Part shown: piece after piece, positions 36,301 to 48,932 of the stretch
Numbering within the stretch: the first letter of the stretch is position 1
Layout: each line of letters begins with the position of its first letter
Source: Sphaerolaimus hirsutus
Lineage: Eukaryota; Nematoda; Chromadorea; Monhysterida; Sphaerolaimidae
Assembly (NCBI GenBank): GCA_964036195.1
Contig: OZ038450.1
Coordinates: forward strand, 3,412,701-3,476,700
Length of the DNA: 64,000 nucleotides
Reading direction: 5' to 3'
The notes under the pieces: model-generated
What the model was told of the DNA's origin: nothing
The model's input: the letters and a program-made list of their open reading frames with translations, nothing else
Databases searched by the model: none
Position numbers and translations under genes: made by a program

Positions 36301-39300
36301 CATGTACATTGCATACATGACGTATTTATTATGTACATGACGTACATCATTCCGAAGGGGGGGGGGTATTTCGAGGGGGGGGTTTATTATTTCCCCAGCC
36401 GATTTTGAGGGGGGGTTAATTCGAGGGGGGGGTTAATTCAAGGGGGGGATAATTCGAGGTAATACGGTAGCTTAGCTGTAGCATCACCTAGATTTACTGT
36501 GCTGTGCACTTTTTGCCGTGTGTCATAAACCCTTTCAGTGTGTCAGAAGTCATGTAAAATGTCGGTATTTCACATGACTTTTGACATTTTGCATGACATT
36601 TTACAGGGTCTGGGGAAATGCACGTGGTCCGTAACCTTTTCAACCGTTTGAAAAAACCTACCCCAAAAATGCAGGCGCCTTCACTCCAATGGCTGGTGGT
36701 GTCACCCCATCTATGATGACCCCCTCTGGGGTCACCCCCACTGGCACCCCAGCCATGGCATTGAAAACCCCCCATCCAAATCAATTGCTGTCCATGACGC
36801 CTGAACAGCTGCAAGCTTGGCGCTGGGAGAAAGAAATTGACGATAGGAATAGACCTTTGAGTGATGAGGAATTGGATGCGCTTTTTCCACCTGGGTATAA
36901 GGTGAATTTTTTTTTGAGGGGGGGTTCTTTTTGGTGATGTTGATAAAAGTATTGCCAGAAATTGTGAATGATTAGAGTTTCGCATAGCTGCGGACAGTAT
37001 TTTTACATAGCAATTAGGCAATAAATCAGTGGAAGGCAGTTGGAATTTGCGTCCATACCTTCTAAAATACATATCCATAACTTAGTCAACTATGCGTAAA
37101 AATAAGTAAGTGTCACTGCCAATTTCAGTGAATAAAATTTCTCCAATAGTCACTTTATCAACCCCAAAAACACAGGTACTTCCCCCACCAGCTGGCTACG
37201 TGCCAATTCGAACCCCCGCGCGAAAGCTCACGGCCACGCCCACCCCCCTGGCGGGCGCGCAGGGGTTCTTCATGCAGGGCACCCCCGAAAGGGGTGGCGG
37301 TTTGGGTGACAAAAATCTGATCGCTGATACGATGCCGAAAGACGCCACTTTGCCCCCTTTGAAGCCGGAAGATATTCAGTATTTTGACAAATTGTTGGCC
37401 GAAGTTGACGAGAGTTTGCTGAGCCCCGAGGAGCAGAAAGAACGCGAGATTATGACGTATTTGTTGAAGATTAAAAATGGGACGCCCCCTATGCGCAAGG
37501 TTAGAGGGGTAATTTTTTCCTATGGGTGTGATTTGCGCTGCGAATTGAGTGTAACCTTTTGAACTTCTTTGCCATGGAGGGAACCTGCATCGTTGCAATA
37601 AAAAATGCACACAACCTAAATAAAAGTTTAGTTGACAAATTAGTTTGGATTGCTGGGTTCTTTGGTGTTGTGTTTGATTGTGATGGCTATCGACTTGCAA
37701 AATGGTCCCGTTTTTGAACGCGTATCTCCGTTCATTTGAAATGGAAAAGTCCTATTTGCAGTGAGCGCGGCACCAATTTATGAGCCACGTTTACCTGTCC
37801 TCACTCACGATTAATTTGCGTGGGCTGTGCGTTATTTTCGTGCGGTTCGAACCCTGGCAATAGGCAGTGGGTACCCAAAATTTGGTACCCGCTGTAAGAA
37901 ACACAGGGCAGAGTATTATGGTGTCTTATGGTACTGCCCGGTGTCCCCTAATGGATTTTGGGCCATCAATCTGATGCCTACAGAAATTCTGGCTATTCTC
38001 TTCCCCCCCCCAATTTTTCACCACGGCTGAATATTTTTCAATTTTTCACATTTTTTCAGTCGGCGCTGCGCAAAATCACCGAAAAAGCTCGTTTCTTCGG
38101 CGCGGGGCCGCTTTTTAATCAGATTTTGCCGTTGTTGATGTCGCCCACGCTTGAGGACCAGGAAAGACATTTGCTGGTGAAAGTGATCGATCGAATTTTG
38201 TACAAACTGGACGATTTGGTGCGGCCGTACGTGCACAAGGTTGGCTTCGCTGTTTGCGTCATTTTCTGTGTTTGAATTTCTGCGTTTTCTGCATTCAGTG
38301 TACTCACTGCCTCGCATAGTGGGGCAGTGTAGAAGGGAAGAATGCAAGAGTGAATTGGGTTATGAGCGGAAAAAGTCGCGTCAACTTGAAATGGCGCGAT
38401 TTCCTGGCGAATTGCCCACATTTTACCAGTTTTGAAGTTTGTTCAGGAGGTTTTTTGAATATTTTAGAAATGGGTTACCTGAAATCGTTCTCGGCTCCGA
38501 AGTACGTAGTATTTGTATTTTTATTTAGCCAAATTCCAAAAAGAATGCATAACTTGCTGTATTTACCGCATAATCGTCGATATACCACCCCCATCCCACC
38601 CTACAACCCCCATCTCACCCCCTACAACCCCCAAAACCTCCCAAAAATTTACCCCACCTCGAATAAACCCCCTCCCCAGATCCTGGTAGTGATCGAACCC
38701 CTGCTAATCGACGAGGACTACTACGCCAGGGTTGAAGGAAGGGAGATTATCAGTAATCTTGCCAAGGCTGCGGGATTGGCCACTATGATCAGTACTATGC
38801 GACCGGATATCGACAATGTCGATGAGTATGTGAGGAATACTACGGCTAGGGCTTTTGCTGTGGTCGCTAGTGCGCTGGGTTGGTTGGGGGGTTGTTTAAG
38901 GGGTTGCTTTTTTATAGTGCGAGTGCGACAAGTTGACAAGGCAGTGTTTTCAGGAGATGACCATGTGACGACAAAACTTTTTTAATTTTTCAACCACAGT
39001 CACGATTTTATCGAACCTATGAAATATTTCATTCTCACTCCAAAAATGGTTGAAGAATCAAACTTTTGGTCTTCACATGGTTATTTCCTGTAAACACCGC
39101 CCAAGTGTCATATCACATGACAAGTGTTTGCCGTTGTTGTAAACTTGTGGAACTGGCGCCTGATACACTTTTACGATTTCAAGTTCCAAATTTTTGGCAA
39201 AGCTTCAAATTTGATATGATCCAAGTGTCAAGTGTTTTTGTGATGGGCGTGATTTCTTTAAATCATCGTTTTCAATACCTTTATTTCGAGTTTGATAGCG

Positions 39301-42300
39301 TGCGACACTATGCGTTCGATAGCGTGGCTGTGTTTTATTGTTGCCTGGTTCGGAATGATGTTTTTAGCATAGTTCAACGGAAGAATCTATGAAGACAAAC
39401 TTTACATTGTTACTGACCGAACCTATTTGAAATTCAACAGCAAATTAAATCACTCGCTAATTAACTGTCGATTAAACTCATTCTATCGGGATTTATCAAC
39501 CCCTAATTTGCGTCAAATTCGCAGGCATCCCCGCCTTGCTGCCGTTTTTAAAAGCGGTTTGCAAATCGAAAAAGTCTTGGCAAGCGCGTCACACTGGCAT
39601 CAAAATTGTGCAGCAGATCGCTATTTTGATGGGCTGTGCTATTTTGCCCCATTTGAAATCGCTAGTGGAGATTGTCGAAGGTGGACTTGTTGATGAGCAG
39701 CAAAAAGTGCGTAATTTAGATTCATTGACTGTGTTGATTGAATTTACCAAATTTGCCTAACCACTTTTTTCACCGAGAAATGTTAACGGAAACCAGGGAC
39801 GTATCCAGGATTTTTGTGCGGGGGGGCTGCTTGTTTACGGAGGCCGGCGAGGGGGGGGGGGCTCAGCCCCCCCCCCTAAAATTTTAGCCTCAGACTGGCG
39901 GAATGGCGCCATTAGTAGGCGCCACGCCATGGCGCCATTGGCGTTGGCGCCAGCGCCATGGAACGCTGTATATGTATATAAATATACATACAAGAACAGC
40001 AAAAAGCACAACATTGAGTGTATTTAGAATGATTTGCGGCCACATGGAGCGAATCTGATGATAATACCGTAGTGGGGTGAAAAATGCGCGCTTGCGCGCA
40101 AAATTTTTTACGCTGACACCTAAAAAGTCACATTTTCCGGTCACTTTCTGGTCTCACCCCGGGAAGGGGGGGGGGGCTGCAGCCCCCCCGCCCCCCCCCC
40201 CCTGGATACGGCCCTGACGGAAACCTCTAATCAGACACAAATTAGATGAAAACCGTTAATACCAGAACTTAATTCCTGAATCCCGATCTCGAGCCCATAA
40301 TTCCATCCACGTTCCCGAAAATTCATAAAAAACCTATCCCACTCCCGAAAATAAAAAAAATCTATCCCGTTTCCATAAAGTCGATCCCATTTGAACCCCA
40401 CATTTCGCTTCATTTCCAATAAAACTCCTCACACCCCAACCCCAAATTTCAGGTGCGCACAATTTGCGCCCTATCCCTAGCTGCCCTAGCCGAGGCGGCC
40501 ACGCCCTACGGCATCGAAGCTTTCGATTCAGTTCTCAAACCCCTTTGGAAGGGCATTCGCACTCATAGAGGCAAGGGGTTGGCCGCATTTTTGAAGGCTA
40601 TCGGGTATTTGATTCCACTCATGGATGCTGAGTATGCGTCGTATTATACTAGAGAAGTTATGTTGATTTTGATCAGGGAGTTTGCTAGTCCCGATGAGGA
40701 GATGAAAAAGATTGTGTTGAAGGTTTGTTTTTGGGTGGGGGGTTTTTGTGCTTTTTATTCTTTTTTTGACTAATACTTCTATTTATGTCCTCCGTGTGTA
40801 ATTGATAAATAATTCTATATTTATGTAAAACATGGTAGCGACAAAAATGTCGAAAATTATGTTCATGGTGCCATTTTGCCTGGTGCCTGGTGCGGTTTTG
40901 AAGGAGGAAATGAAAATAAAAAATGAGCGATTTTGAGTGAAAAGTTTGGGCAATATCACTCACATTTTGCCCCACATTAGGGTTGGGACGATATGACTTT
41001 TCGATATCGATATTCGATATTCGATATATTTTTTTCTGAAACTCGATATTCGATATCGATACGATATGGACCCTCGATATCGATATTCGATATTCGATAT
41101 TAAAAGATGCTCGATATCGATATTTCGATATTTTCGATATTTCGATATTTTGCTTGTGGTATAGCAGGGCATATCTCATTTGGCATATTGCATTTCCATT
41201 TGATCACAAACCCAACTGATCATCTCTACTGAAAAGTAGATGATACAAATTTAAATGGCACACAATGATCAAAATGAGAAAATGATTTAAAAATGTAACA
41301 GATGTGGTAAGGAAAAGGTGCCAGCCCCATTTATAGGTGCCATGCCATGGTGCCATTGATGTTTCCATGGTGTAAGTAGCTATTAAACATACATATACTC
41401 TTATGTGAACATCTGAGAGTGCATTTGCACATAATTTGATGCTGCCGCAAGTGCTGAAACAAAAATACCTGTCATGTGAGAACAACGTGCGCCCTTGCGC
41501 GCAAAATTTGTTCAAATTGCTTATGATCAAATCGCCTTCTAATAGTGCCATTCCTGGCTTATTTGAAGTCAGGCCCAGGGAGTATAGAATATCGAAAATA
41601 TCGAAAAAAATGGTCGATATTCGATATCGATATTCGATATTTTTTCAAAATTTTCGATATCGATATTCGATATTTGATATGAAAAAATAGTCGATATCCG
41701 ATATTCGATACGATATATCGTCCCAACCCTACCCCACATGGGTAGACAAATAGTTGTACGGTGGGGTGTCTTCAGGAGATGGTAAGAATGGAATAGACGG
41801 AACCGTTCGGTAACATACTTACGGCAAATTTTGTCACTTGAATTGGGGATTTGTTGCAGAAGGCTGACACTTTCTCGTCAATGCATTCTAAATTATTTGA
41901 TTTCAACGTTTTATAATTTCCCAGGTCGTCAAGCAGTGCTGCGCAACGGACGGCGTCGAGCCGCCCTACATCCGCGAGGAAATTTTGCCCCACTTTTTCA
42001 AGCATTTTTGGAACACCCGAATGGCATTGGATCGGAGAAATTATCGCCAATTGGTGGATACGACAGTGGAAATTGCCCAGAAAGTTGGATCTACGGAAAT
42101 TATAACTCGCATCGTGGACGATTTGAAAGATGAAACTGAACAGTATAGGAAGATGGTTATGGAAACTATTGAGCAGATTACTAAGGTGGGGTTTTTTTAT
42201 ATTGCGTTGTGTCTATTTAATTTTGGACCTATTTAGAGGGTTTTTTTTAAATTTGCGCGTGAAAATGACACCCACTGATTTGGATCAATCATCCAATCAC

Positions 42301-45300
42301 ACTTTACTCCAGGATAAAAAGCTCCCTCCTGATCTTGAACAAAAGATCAACGCCTTCCCCAAAATAAAAAAGTCAACTGAGGCTAAAGACTTATTTCCTG
42401 GGGTGTACGTGTCGTTTTTGACATTTTTACCTGTCTCGTTGATAGGTAATTTTTTAAGGTAGGGTAAGGTTGATTAACGTTATCCCTATTCGACTTTTCC
42501 TTATTTATCCAAAATTCAACTTTCAGAATATGGGCGCTGGTGATATTGACAGCCGTTTGGAGGAACAATTGATCGATGGCATTCTTTACGCATTTCAAGA
42601 GCAGACCATGGAGGTTTGTTTTTTATAATGCAATTTTTGTACCACAGGAAGAAACGAGTTTTTTTCCGCTTAGTGAGTCGGCACATATAAATTTGCACAC
42701 AACAGAAATATATCGAAAATATATAAATACCAAAATATGCCGCTAATAACTTATTCGTGGATGTTTTCACAATTTGTTTGCGTATCTGCGAAACTGTATG
42801 TATTGTATAATATTGGTGAATAGTCTCGCTCTGAATTTGGTGCCATTTCTGCAAGTGGAAGTGACAAGAGAAATAGAAAGTGGCCAGTAAAGCTAAGTCA
42901 AGTGAAAAAATAAAAGTTTGCCTGTCACTTGACTTGAATTTCTTGTCACTTGTCTACTTGCTGAGTTGGCCCCTGTCTACTAGCACAGTGCCACATAAAA
43001 AACAATCATCAACACCCACATCGACTACCCGCAGGACGCGGTCATGCTGAACGGCTTCGGCACGGTGTGCAACGCGCTCGCCAAGCGCGTCAAGCCGTAC
43101 CTCCCGCAAATCTGCGGCACCATTTTGTGGCGGCTGAACAACAAATCCGCCAAGGTGCGACAGCAGGCGGCCGATTTGATCGCACGAATTGCGCCCGTGA
43201 TGAAAACTTGCAATGAGGTCGGTTTGGTGGACTTTTTGGAGTTTGTGTGGATAGTTTTGTGGAGTTGCGAGAGGTTGGATGGCGGTTTTTGACGTTTTTG
43301 GACGATTTTCGATGACTGCAACTTCCTGAAATGTCCTGAAAATGTATGTGGAAATTTGCCCTAATTAAGTAATTTGTCTAATCATGTGGATATTTTGACG
43401 GGAGTTGGTTGACACAAAAAAATTTTTATGGATGGTTACATTTAACATGTTAAACACGTATATATGTTATATGTAAAATTTGACATCATTATCGGGTTGT
43501 GTGGATCACATTGTTTTGTTTTGTCGTATATTCGTCACTTCACCCAAACTCCTTCAATTTTCCAAAAAAAATCCCCTTTCCCAGGAGAAACTTATGGGCC
43601 ACTTAGGGGTGGTTTTGTACGAGTACCTCGGTGAAGAATACCCAGAAGTTCTCGGATCGATTTTGGGCGCTCTAAAATCGATTGTCAATGTGATTGGAAT
43701 GACGAAAATGACGCCGCCTGTGAAGGATTTGCTGCCCAGATTGGCGCCGATTTTGAAAAATCGGTAGGTTTCGTGTGTCAATGACCACGGATTTCGGAGC
43801 TTAGTTCAGTGATTTGCGATTTTTTAATAAAAAATTTATTGTTGTCACAACGTTTTACAAAAACGTATTCACAACAATGAATTTTTCGTCTTCACAATAC
43901 AAAAATTATCATTGGCACGCTGCCATCGTAAGACATAATTGATTACGCGTGCAGAGTGTCATGACATTGCAGTATGGCTATTTTGCCTTTGGAGAGTGTA
44001 GATATTTTACTTATTCAAATTGTATCAAATTTGGACCACCGAAAAGCCAAATCCTTCCTCACACTTATCATAATATCTTAAAGAGTTGAATCACTTTTAA
44101 ACTGGCGAAAATTACAATAATACGAAGGCTAGGTACCGTATTTTTGGACATCAAAACTGTATCTATAACTACAATCAAAGCAGTTCTCTGTAGTCTCTAG
44201 CTACGGTAAATATCGCGACTCCCTTAAATTGTTGTTGTTGGTTCGATTTTCTGCTAATTACGCGCATACTCACCCGTTGACATGCGGTTTTTCTCGCTGA
44301 GCGACGATAAGTTGCTGCGCGAAAGTGTAAAAAACCTGTTTTATATTTCGGTGGGCGGTACGGTTTGTCGCTCGTCGCAGATGGATAGGTGACATTTGAA
44401 AAATTTAAAATTGAGTTTTTAGAAACATTGATAAAGATCACTTTTCCGTCGCGAATATTGGCCCTGCACACACTAGTTTTCACCGTGACCGATGTGAAAA
44501 CTGAAATGGCCACATGGCGACATTCAGCCTACTCTTTTTGTATGCTATATGTGTTTTAGTTTTCAAATTTTCAAATTTTAACTTTTATTAATTTAAATTA
44601 CAGTAAAAATAAAACAAAATCATTCAACCGTGTTCATTTATTTGCATTTGAAAAAATTTCAGTTTTCACAAGAAGTAACGGTGAAAACTAGTGTGTGTAG
44701 GCACATTGGGTTGTTGGCTCTACACACATTATTCAGTTGACAATGAAATCGGGTGTCAACTGAGATGGCAGATTTTTATTCAGATTTTATTTGGAATGAT
44801 GTTTGAATGCACATACCGATATTTAATCCTTTTTAGTCATTGACGCATTTGAAAATTTTCCTGCAACCTGTCAACTACAATCGGAAATGACCTTGGAAAC
44901 CAGTTGACAGCTAGTGTGTGTACCACCACAAACCCATAGAACCACAGGACCATAGGCACCAATTGCCCAAAGTAGAACTGGTTTAGACGGGTTCAGGGCG
45001 CTAGCAATATCACTGTTTTATATCAACATTAGATATCGTAAAATGGCCACATGTTTCCAAATTTTCACGATTTTATTTTTATAATTCACCCTCAATTTCA
45101 ACCGACCCATCGCAGACACGAAAAAGTGCAAGAGAACTGTATCGATTTGGTGGGGCGGATCGCCGACCGCGGCAGCGAGTACGTCAGCGCCAGGGAGTGG
45201 ATGCGCATTTGCTTCGAGCTACTGGAGCTGCTCAAGGCGCACAAAAAGGTCACTTATTTTCGCACATTTTACCAATTTTTGATTAATTTTTTTGTTGTAA

Positions 45301-48300
45301 ATGTTTATATGTGGCTGGATCGGATCAAACGGGTGCGCTTTTGGTAGGGATGGCCAGCGCTTTTTTCAAGCGCTTGTAAAAAACGCCGCTTTTTAAAAAA
45401 AAGCGCGAGGGTCCGAGCGTTTTTTTAAAAAGAGTGCTGGCAAAAAAAATTGTACCTATGCACTAGGTATTTTGCATTTTGCACGCAATTTCACATGAAC
45501 ATGTCATGACATTTTTTGAAAAAGCGTGTTTTTAAATAAGAGAGCGTTTTAAAAATCGGGCCCGTTCAAACAAGCGCTTTTATCCATCCGTAGTTTTTGG
45601 TGATTTATATTGTTCGCTGATCGGAGGTGCGTTCACTCGTTGTTTTTGTCCATCGACCTTTCAAATCCACATCTTATTGGCACTATGCCATCAAATTGGT
45701 GTTTGTCGACATTTATAGCTTTTAACACAGAATATATCACACTCCCAAAAAAATCACCGCTCAAAAAATCACCCCCAAAACCGCAGGCGATCCGACGGGC
45801 CGCCGTGAACACGTTCGGCTACATCGCCAAGGCGATCGGGCCCCACGACGTGTTGGCCACCCTCCTGAATAACCTCAAAGTGCAGGAGAGGCAGAATAGG
45901 GTGTGCACCACCGTGGCTATTGCCATCGTGGCTGAAACTTGCGCCCCGTTTACTGTATTGCCAGCTTTGATGAATGAGTACAGGGTGCCTGAATTGAACG
46001 TGCAGAATGGCGTTTTGAAAGCGCTGTCTTTTATGTTTGAGGTTGGTGTTTTGGGGGGTTGGAGGGGGGTTGTTTGTTTGTGGTTAGCTGTCATTGTCTG
46101 AAGTTTTCTGCAAAATGCGTAGACAATGTTTTACGCGTAGATCCCATCAAATTTGTAGCAACCAGAATCGCCAAATGTTTTGAGATCAGCGGCGTTCTTT
46201 TTTCCAATCCTCACGTCAGGGGTCTCCAAGATTTTGGCCTTCGTGGGGGCTGGAAAGATAGCAAATCGCTCCTCCGGAGGGATAGATAGCTAAAAAATTT
46301 CTGGGGGGGCTTGGGTGGGGGCTGGCGGGGGCAAAATATATAGTCTTTTTCAAGGTATTGAATTCAGAAAGGGCGGAAAATCGCTCAAAATCGGCTAGAA
46401 GTTGCTAAAAACATGTTTAAACATGGCTAAAAATAGCTATATAACCATGTATATAGCCGAAAATGGCGATTTTGAAGGTGATAAACTATAAAAATGGGCG
46501 ATTTTGAGCGAAAATTGGGGCAAAATTTCCCAAAAATCACTCGAAATAGATAGTAGCCAAAAATTTTGCCTTGGGATAGACAGATAGCTGAGCGGCCTCC
46601 GGGATAGATAGATAGCTGGCCGATTTGGGGGGGAGACCCCTGCCTCACGTATTTTGGTAAGCCCCACTGCAACAACACCCTATGCTAAAATCTTCCAAAA
46701 AACCTCCTCAGCACTAGGGTTGGAAAAAAAACGTTTTTTTTTAACTCGATGTTTTTTTTAAAAAAACAACGTTTTTTTTTAAAAGCTCCCAGATATGACC
46801 TAGTGTCAACATATATAGGTATATCAAACACTGTCAATACTCTGTGATGTTAAATATGACCATATAATGGCTGTGGAGCCATGGGATAGCATTATAAGTG
46901 GTGATTTGTGTCAAAAATATCCATTTTTCGTCGACATATCGTTTGTATATCGCCTTATAGTCGAATGTTCGTGACTTCAGGTAAAGTTTGGCACGGAATG
47001 GTGATCAAACAAGGTTATAAAAGGAGGTTGTTACTTTGGGAGTGAAGTTACACACTGTGGAGGTACATGGAAGCACATTACCTCAATATTATGTATTACA
47101 GCAACATATGTCGGCTTATTCACCCATGGTAGCACATAGAAATGGATGTTTTGATACTAAAAATGCAACAAAACCAATGAAAACAACCACCAATGTCAAT
47201 TTGTGTGTGAAATTGCGCGCTTGCGCGCAAAAATTTTGCAAAATACCTAGTGCTTAGTACTAAAAATTTCGGCCGATGTTTTTTTTTAAAAAAAACATTT
47301 CGGACGTCGTGTTTTTGTTTTTTTTTAAACGTTTTTTTTATAAAAAAAACGTTGTTTTTTAAAAAAAACATCGGCCAACCCTACTCAGCACCCTCCAAAA
47401 CCCCCCAAAAACCCATTCTTTCACTTTCCAATTTCAGTACATCGGCGAGATGGCCAAAGACTACATCTACGCGGTGACCCCGCTGCTAGTTGACGCGCTC
47501 ATGGAAAGGGATCTAGTTCACCGACAAATCGCCATCGACGCAGTTGCCCACTTGTCGCTGGGAGTTTACGGTTTTGGCTGCGACGACGCCCTGCAGCATT
47601 TGTTGAACTTCGTGTGGCCGAACGTGTTCGAGATCAGTCCGCACTTGATTCAGAGATTCGTGTTCGCGTGCGAGGGCATGCGCGTGTCTTTGGGGCCGCA
47701 CTGCGTCATGCAGTACGTGTTGCAGGTGGGTTTTTTTTATTTTTGGGGGATTTGGGCGGAGTTTGGATGGGTGTCGGTGATTGGTGACGGGATTTCGTTA
47801 GTCGAGACGTTTTTCGGGCTGCCCGATTTCTACCGGAAACCTAAAGCTCATCGCATAAAATATCATTACCATTGGCTGGCTAATACTTGGCATTATGCCA
47901 ACTTCGACCAAATTTAATGAAGCAGGGTGTTATATCCGATACAATTGAAGATTAGAACCACGTTGCTGTACGTTTAGTGCCAATTGCAACACTCGCGTGC
48001 ATTTGTGCAATTCCGGTGGCGCGAGTTCGATTCCTACCTTTTTAATTGCGCCTTTTTAAAGCCAACTCTACGAATCTGACAGCCTGAAATATTTTCGGGC
48101 TAACTAAATTCCCTTCTTGGGTCCATGAGCGCCGCCTGACATCAATTGACTTGTGTGTCCTGTGGCTTCGCTTGGATCCTAAATTGTAATGCTTGGGGCT
48201 GTTATTGTGTCGCGATGCGTATCCTATTGCGACGCGGCAACGATCCGTGCAGACATTGTTTTTTATTTGTTTTTAAAAAAATCAGATTCTCTGTTGTTCA

Positions 48301-48932
48301 CTAGTTTTCACACGAAACTTCGAAAACTCATTACTGAGGATTGAACGTGTTTGAGTTTTTCACAATGAGTCATTTTTAATCTCCGTCAACTGTAGTTGGC
48401 GTCCACCTCATTGTGCCCACACACACTAGTTTTCACCGTGACTTCGTGGGAAAACTGAATTTTTTTTAAATGCAAATAAATGAACACGGGTGAATGATTT
48501 TATTTTATTAAAATTAGAATTTTAATTAATAAAAGTTAAAATTTGATAATTTCAAAACTAAAACACATATAGCATACAATAAGAGTAGGCTGAATGTCGC
48601 CATGTCGCCATTTCAGTTTTCACACGTGTCACGGTGAAAACTAGTGTGTGTAGGGCCATTGTAGAAAACTCAAATGCGTTCTAAGCTGATTTGTGAGTTT
48701 TCGAAATTTCGCGTGAAAACTAGTGTGCGCAGGCACAATAAATTCAAAATGGTTGATTTTGTGTATTTTTCAGGGCCTTTTCCACCCCGCCCGGAAAGTG
48801 CGCGAGCCGTATTGGAAGGTTTATAACAATTTGATATTGGGTAGTCAAGATGCGATTATTCCGTGTTATCCGAGGATTTCTAATGAGGCGAAAAATAGCT
48901 ACGTGAGGTATGAACTGGATTATGTACTGTGA
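30302..48932 (+). CDS. SF3B1: Splicing factor 3B subunit 1 (U2 snRNP, SF3b155)
   Basis: Branch-site recognition subunit of the spliceosomal U2 snRNP. Exons: 30302-30317, 30502-30692, 31660-31755, 32596-32713, 33693-33772, 34048-34344, 34780-34966, 35625-35849, 36675-36901, 37176-37499, 38060-38239, 38680-38878, 39525-39706, 40453-40722, 41925-42185, 42527-42613, 43035-43217, 43585-43763, 45116-45248, 45787-46041, 47438-47725, 48774-48932. All phases agree; about 1378 residues (human 1304). Order: divergent acidic N-terminus, TP-rich region with U2AF-ligand RWD motifs (RRWDMSG, QRWDETP, NRWDETP, SRWDLTP), p14-binding segment ([10 protein letters not shown]), then near-identical HEAT repeats, ending RYELDYVL. 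The helix holding the human hotspots is conserved ([26 protein letters not shown]). All 21 introns are GT-AG. The first 30 residues do not match the usual start, so exon 1 is less certain. Confidence 0.96.
30809..31246. mobile_element. CAGGGACGTACGC-type hAT-like MITE in SF3B1 intron 2
   Basis: Ends CAAGGACGTACGC and GCGTACGTCCCTG, perfect duplication CTTGGAGA at 30801-30808 and 31247-31254. It contains a GGCGCCAGCGCCATGGC block and is almost the inverse of the copy at 24131. It interrupts an older TA-type MITE (about 30776-31376). Confidence 0.85.
31959..32356. mobile_element. CAGGGACGTATT-type hAT-like MITE in SF3B1 intron 3
   Basis: Ends CAGGGACGTATT and GGATACGGCCCTG, perfect duplication ATTGGGAT at 31951-31958 and 32357-32364. 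Confidence 0.85.
32899..33326 (-). CDS. Unrecognised open frame inside SF3B1 intron 4, antisense
   Basis: An open frame of about 140 codons runs on the minus strand from a stop at about 33326 to a stop at 32899-32901. It begins with a hydrophobic stretch ([12 protein letters not shown]), then a basic, Cys-containing part. No ATG precedes the hydrophobic segment, and no family was recognised. No repeat ends flank it, and nothing else in the intron explains it. It may be the last exon of a nested gene, a decayed copy of one, or chance. Confidence 0.25.
34446..34660. mobile_element. ACACACTAGTTGACA-type MITE in SF3B1 intron 6
   Basis: CTAGTTGACAACTACGCC at the left mirrors GGCGGTGTCGTCAACTAG at the right, with GTCAACTGG and CCAGTTGAC just inside. 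Confidence 0.55.
36032..36469. mobile_element. TA-type palindromic MITE, twin of 51580-52018
   Basis: Starts TACCGTATTACATCG and ends GAGGTAATACGGTA. Nearly the whole sequence, including an ATGTACATGACGTACATCAT core, is the reverse complement of 51580-52018. It lies in SF3B1 intron 8. Confidence 0.8.
39794..40216. mobile_element. CAGGGACGTATCC-type hAT-like MITE in SF3B1 intron 13
   Basis: Ends CAGGGACGTATCCAGG and CCTGGATACGGCCCTG, perfect duplication ACGGAAAC at 39786-39793 and 40217-40224. The core carries a GGCGCCATTGGCGTTGGCGCC palindrome-like block. Confidence 0.9.
40978..41731. mobile_element. hAT-like MITE with CGATATCGATATT sub-terminal arrays
   Basis: Ends TAGGGTTGGG and CCCAACCCTA, perfect duplication CCCCACAT at 40970-40977 and 41732-41739. 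About 170 bp inside the left end and about 130 bp inside the right end are tandem CGATATCGATATTCGATAT units. Confidence 0.9.
42840..42972 (+). mobile_element. CAAGTG-family MITE in SF3B1 intron 16, sense
   Basis: Starts GTGCCATTTCTGCAAGTGG and ends GAGTTGGCCC followed by CTG. Ends resemble those of the introner family; related to 17543-17750. It lies within a canonical GT-AG intron. Confidence 0.55.
44461..44703. mobile_element. ACACACTAGTTTTCACCG-type MITE
   Basis: GCACACACTAGTTTTCACCG mirrors CGGTGAAAACTAGTGTGTG. Similar copies at 48415-48656 and 50236-50477. In SF3B1 intron 18. Confidence 0.7.
44716..44924. mobile_element. ACACACATT/CTAGTGTGTG MITE with GTTGACA arms
   Basis: CTACACACATTATTCAGTTG at the left and CAGTTGACAGCTAGTGTGTG at the right bracket GTCAACTG-type inverted pairs. 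It follows directly after the previous element. Confidence 0.5.
45345..45592. mobile_element. hAT-like MITE in SF3B1 intron 19
   Basis: Ends TAGGGATGG and CCATCCGTA, 8-bp flanks GCTTTTGG and GTTTTTGG. Sub-terminal AAGCGCTT units. Confidence 0.75.
46216..46642. mobile_element. hAT-like MITE with GATAGATAGCTG sub-repeats, in SF3B1 intron 20
   Basis: Ends CAGGGGTCTCC and GGAGACCCCTG, perfect duplication CCTCACGT at 46208-46215 and 46643-46650. Sister of 24661-25165. Confidence 0.9.
46715..47383. mobile_element. hAT-like MITE (TAGGGTTGG ends) in SF3B1 intron 20
   Basis: Ends TAGGGTTGG and CCAACCCTA, perfect duplication CTCAGCAC at 46707-46714 and 47384-47391. The interior is similar to the inverse of 28596-29267, including a GCGCGCTTGCGCGC block. 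Confidence 0.9.
48301..48736. mobile_element. Nested pair of TAGTTTTCAC MITEs in SF3B1 intron 21
   Basis: The outer element starts CTAGTTTTCACACGAAACTTCG and ends CGCGTGAAAACTAG. Inside it, 48415-48656 is a second element with ACACACTAGTTTTCACCG ends. The outer element's GTCAACTG centre is still visible on either side. Confidence 0.65.

Noticed and set aside
36494..36610. Introner-family sequence before SF3B1 exon 9 as an intron-forming copy
   Set aside because: Only a degraded fragment lies there; the real acceptor (AAAATGCAG) is about 65 bp downstream and the donor is far upstream.
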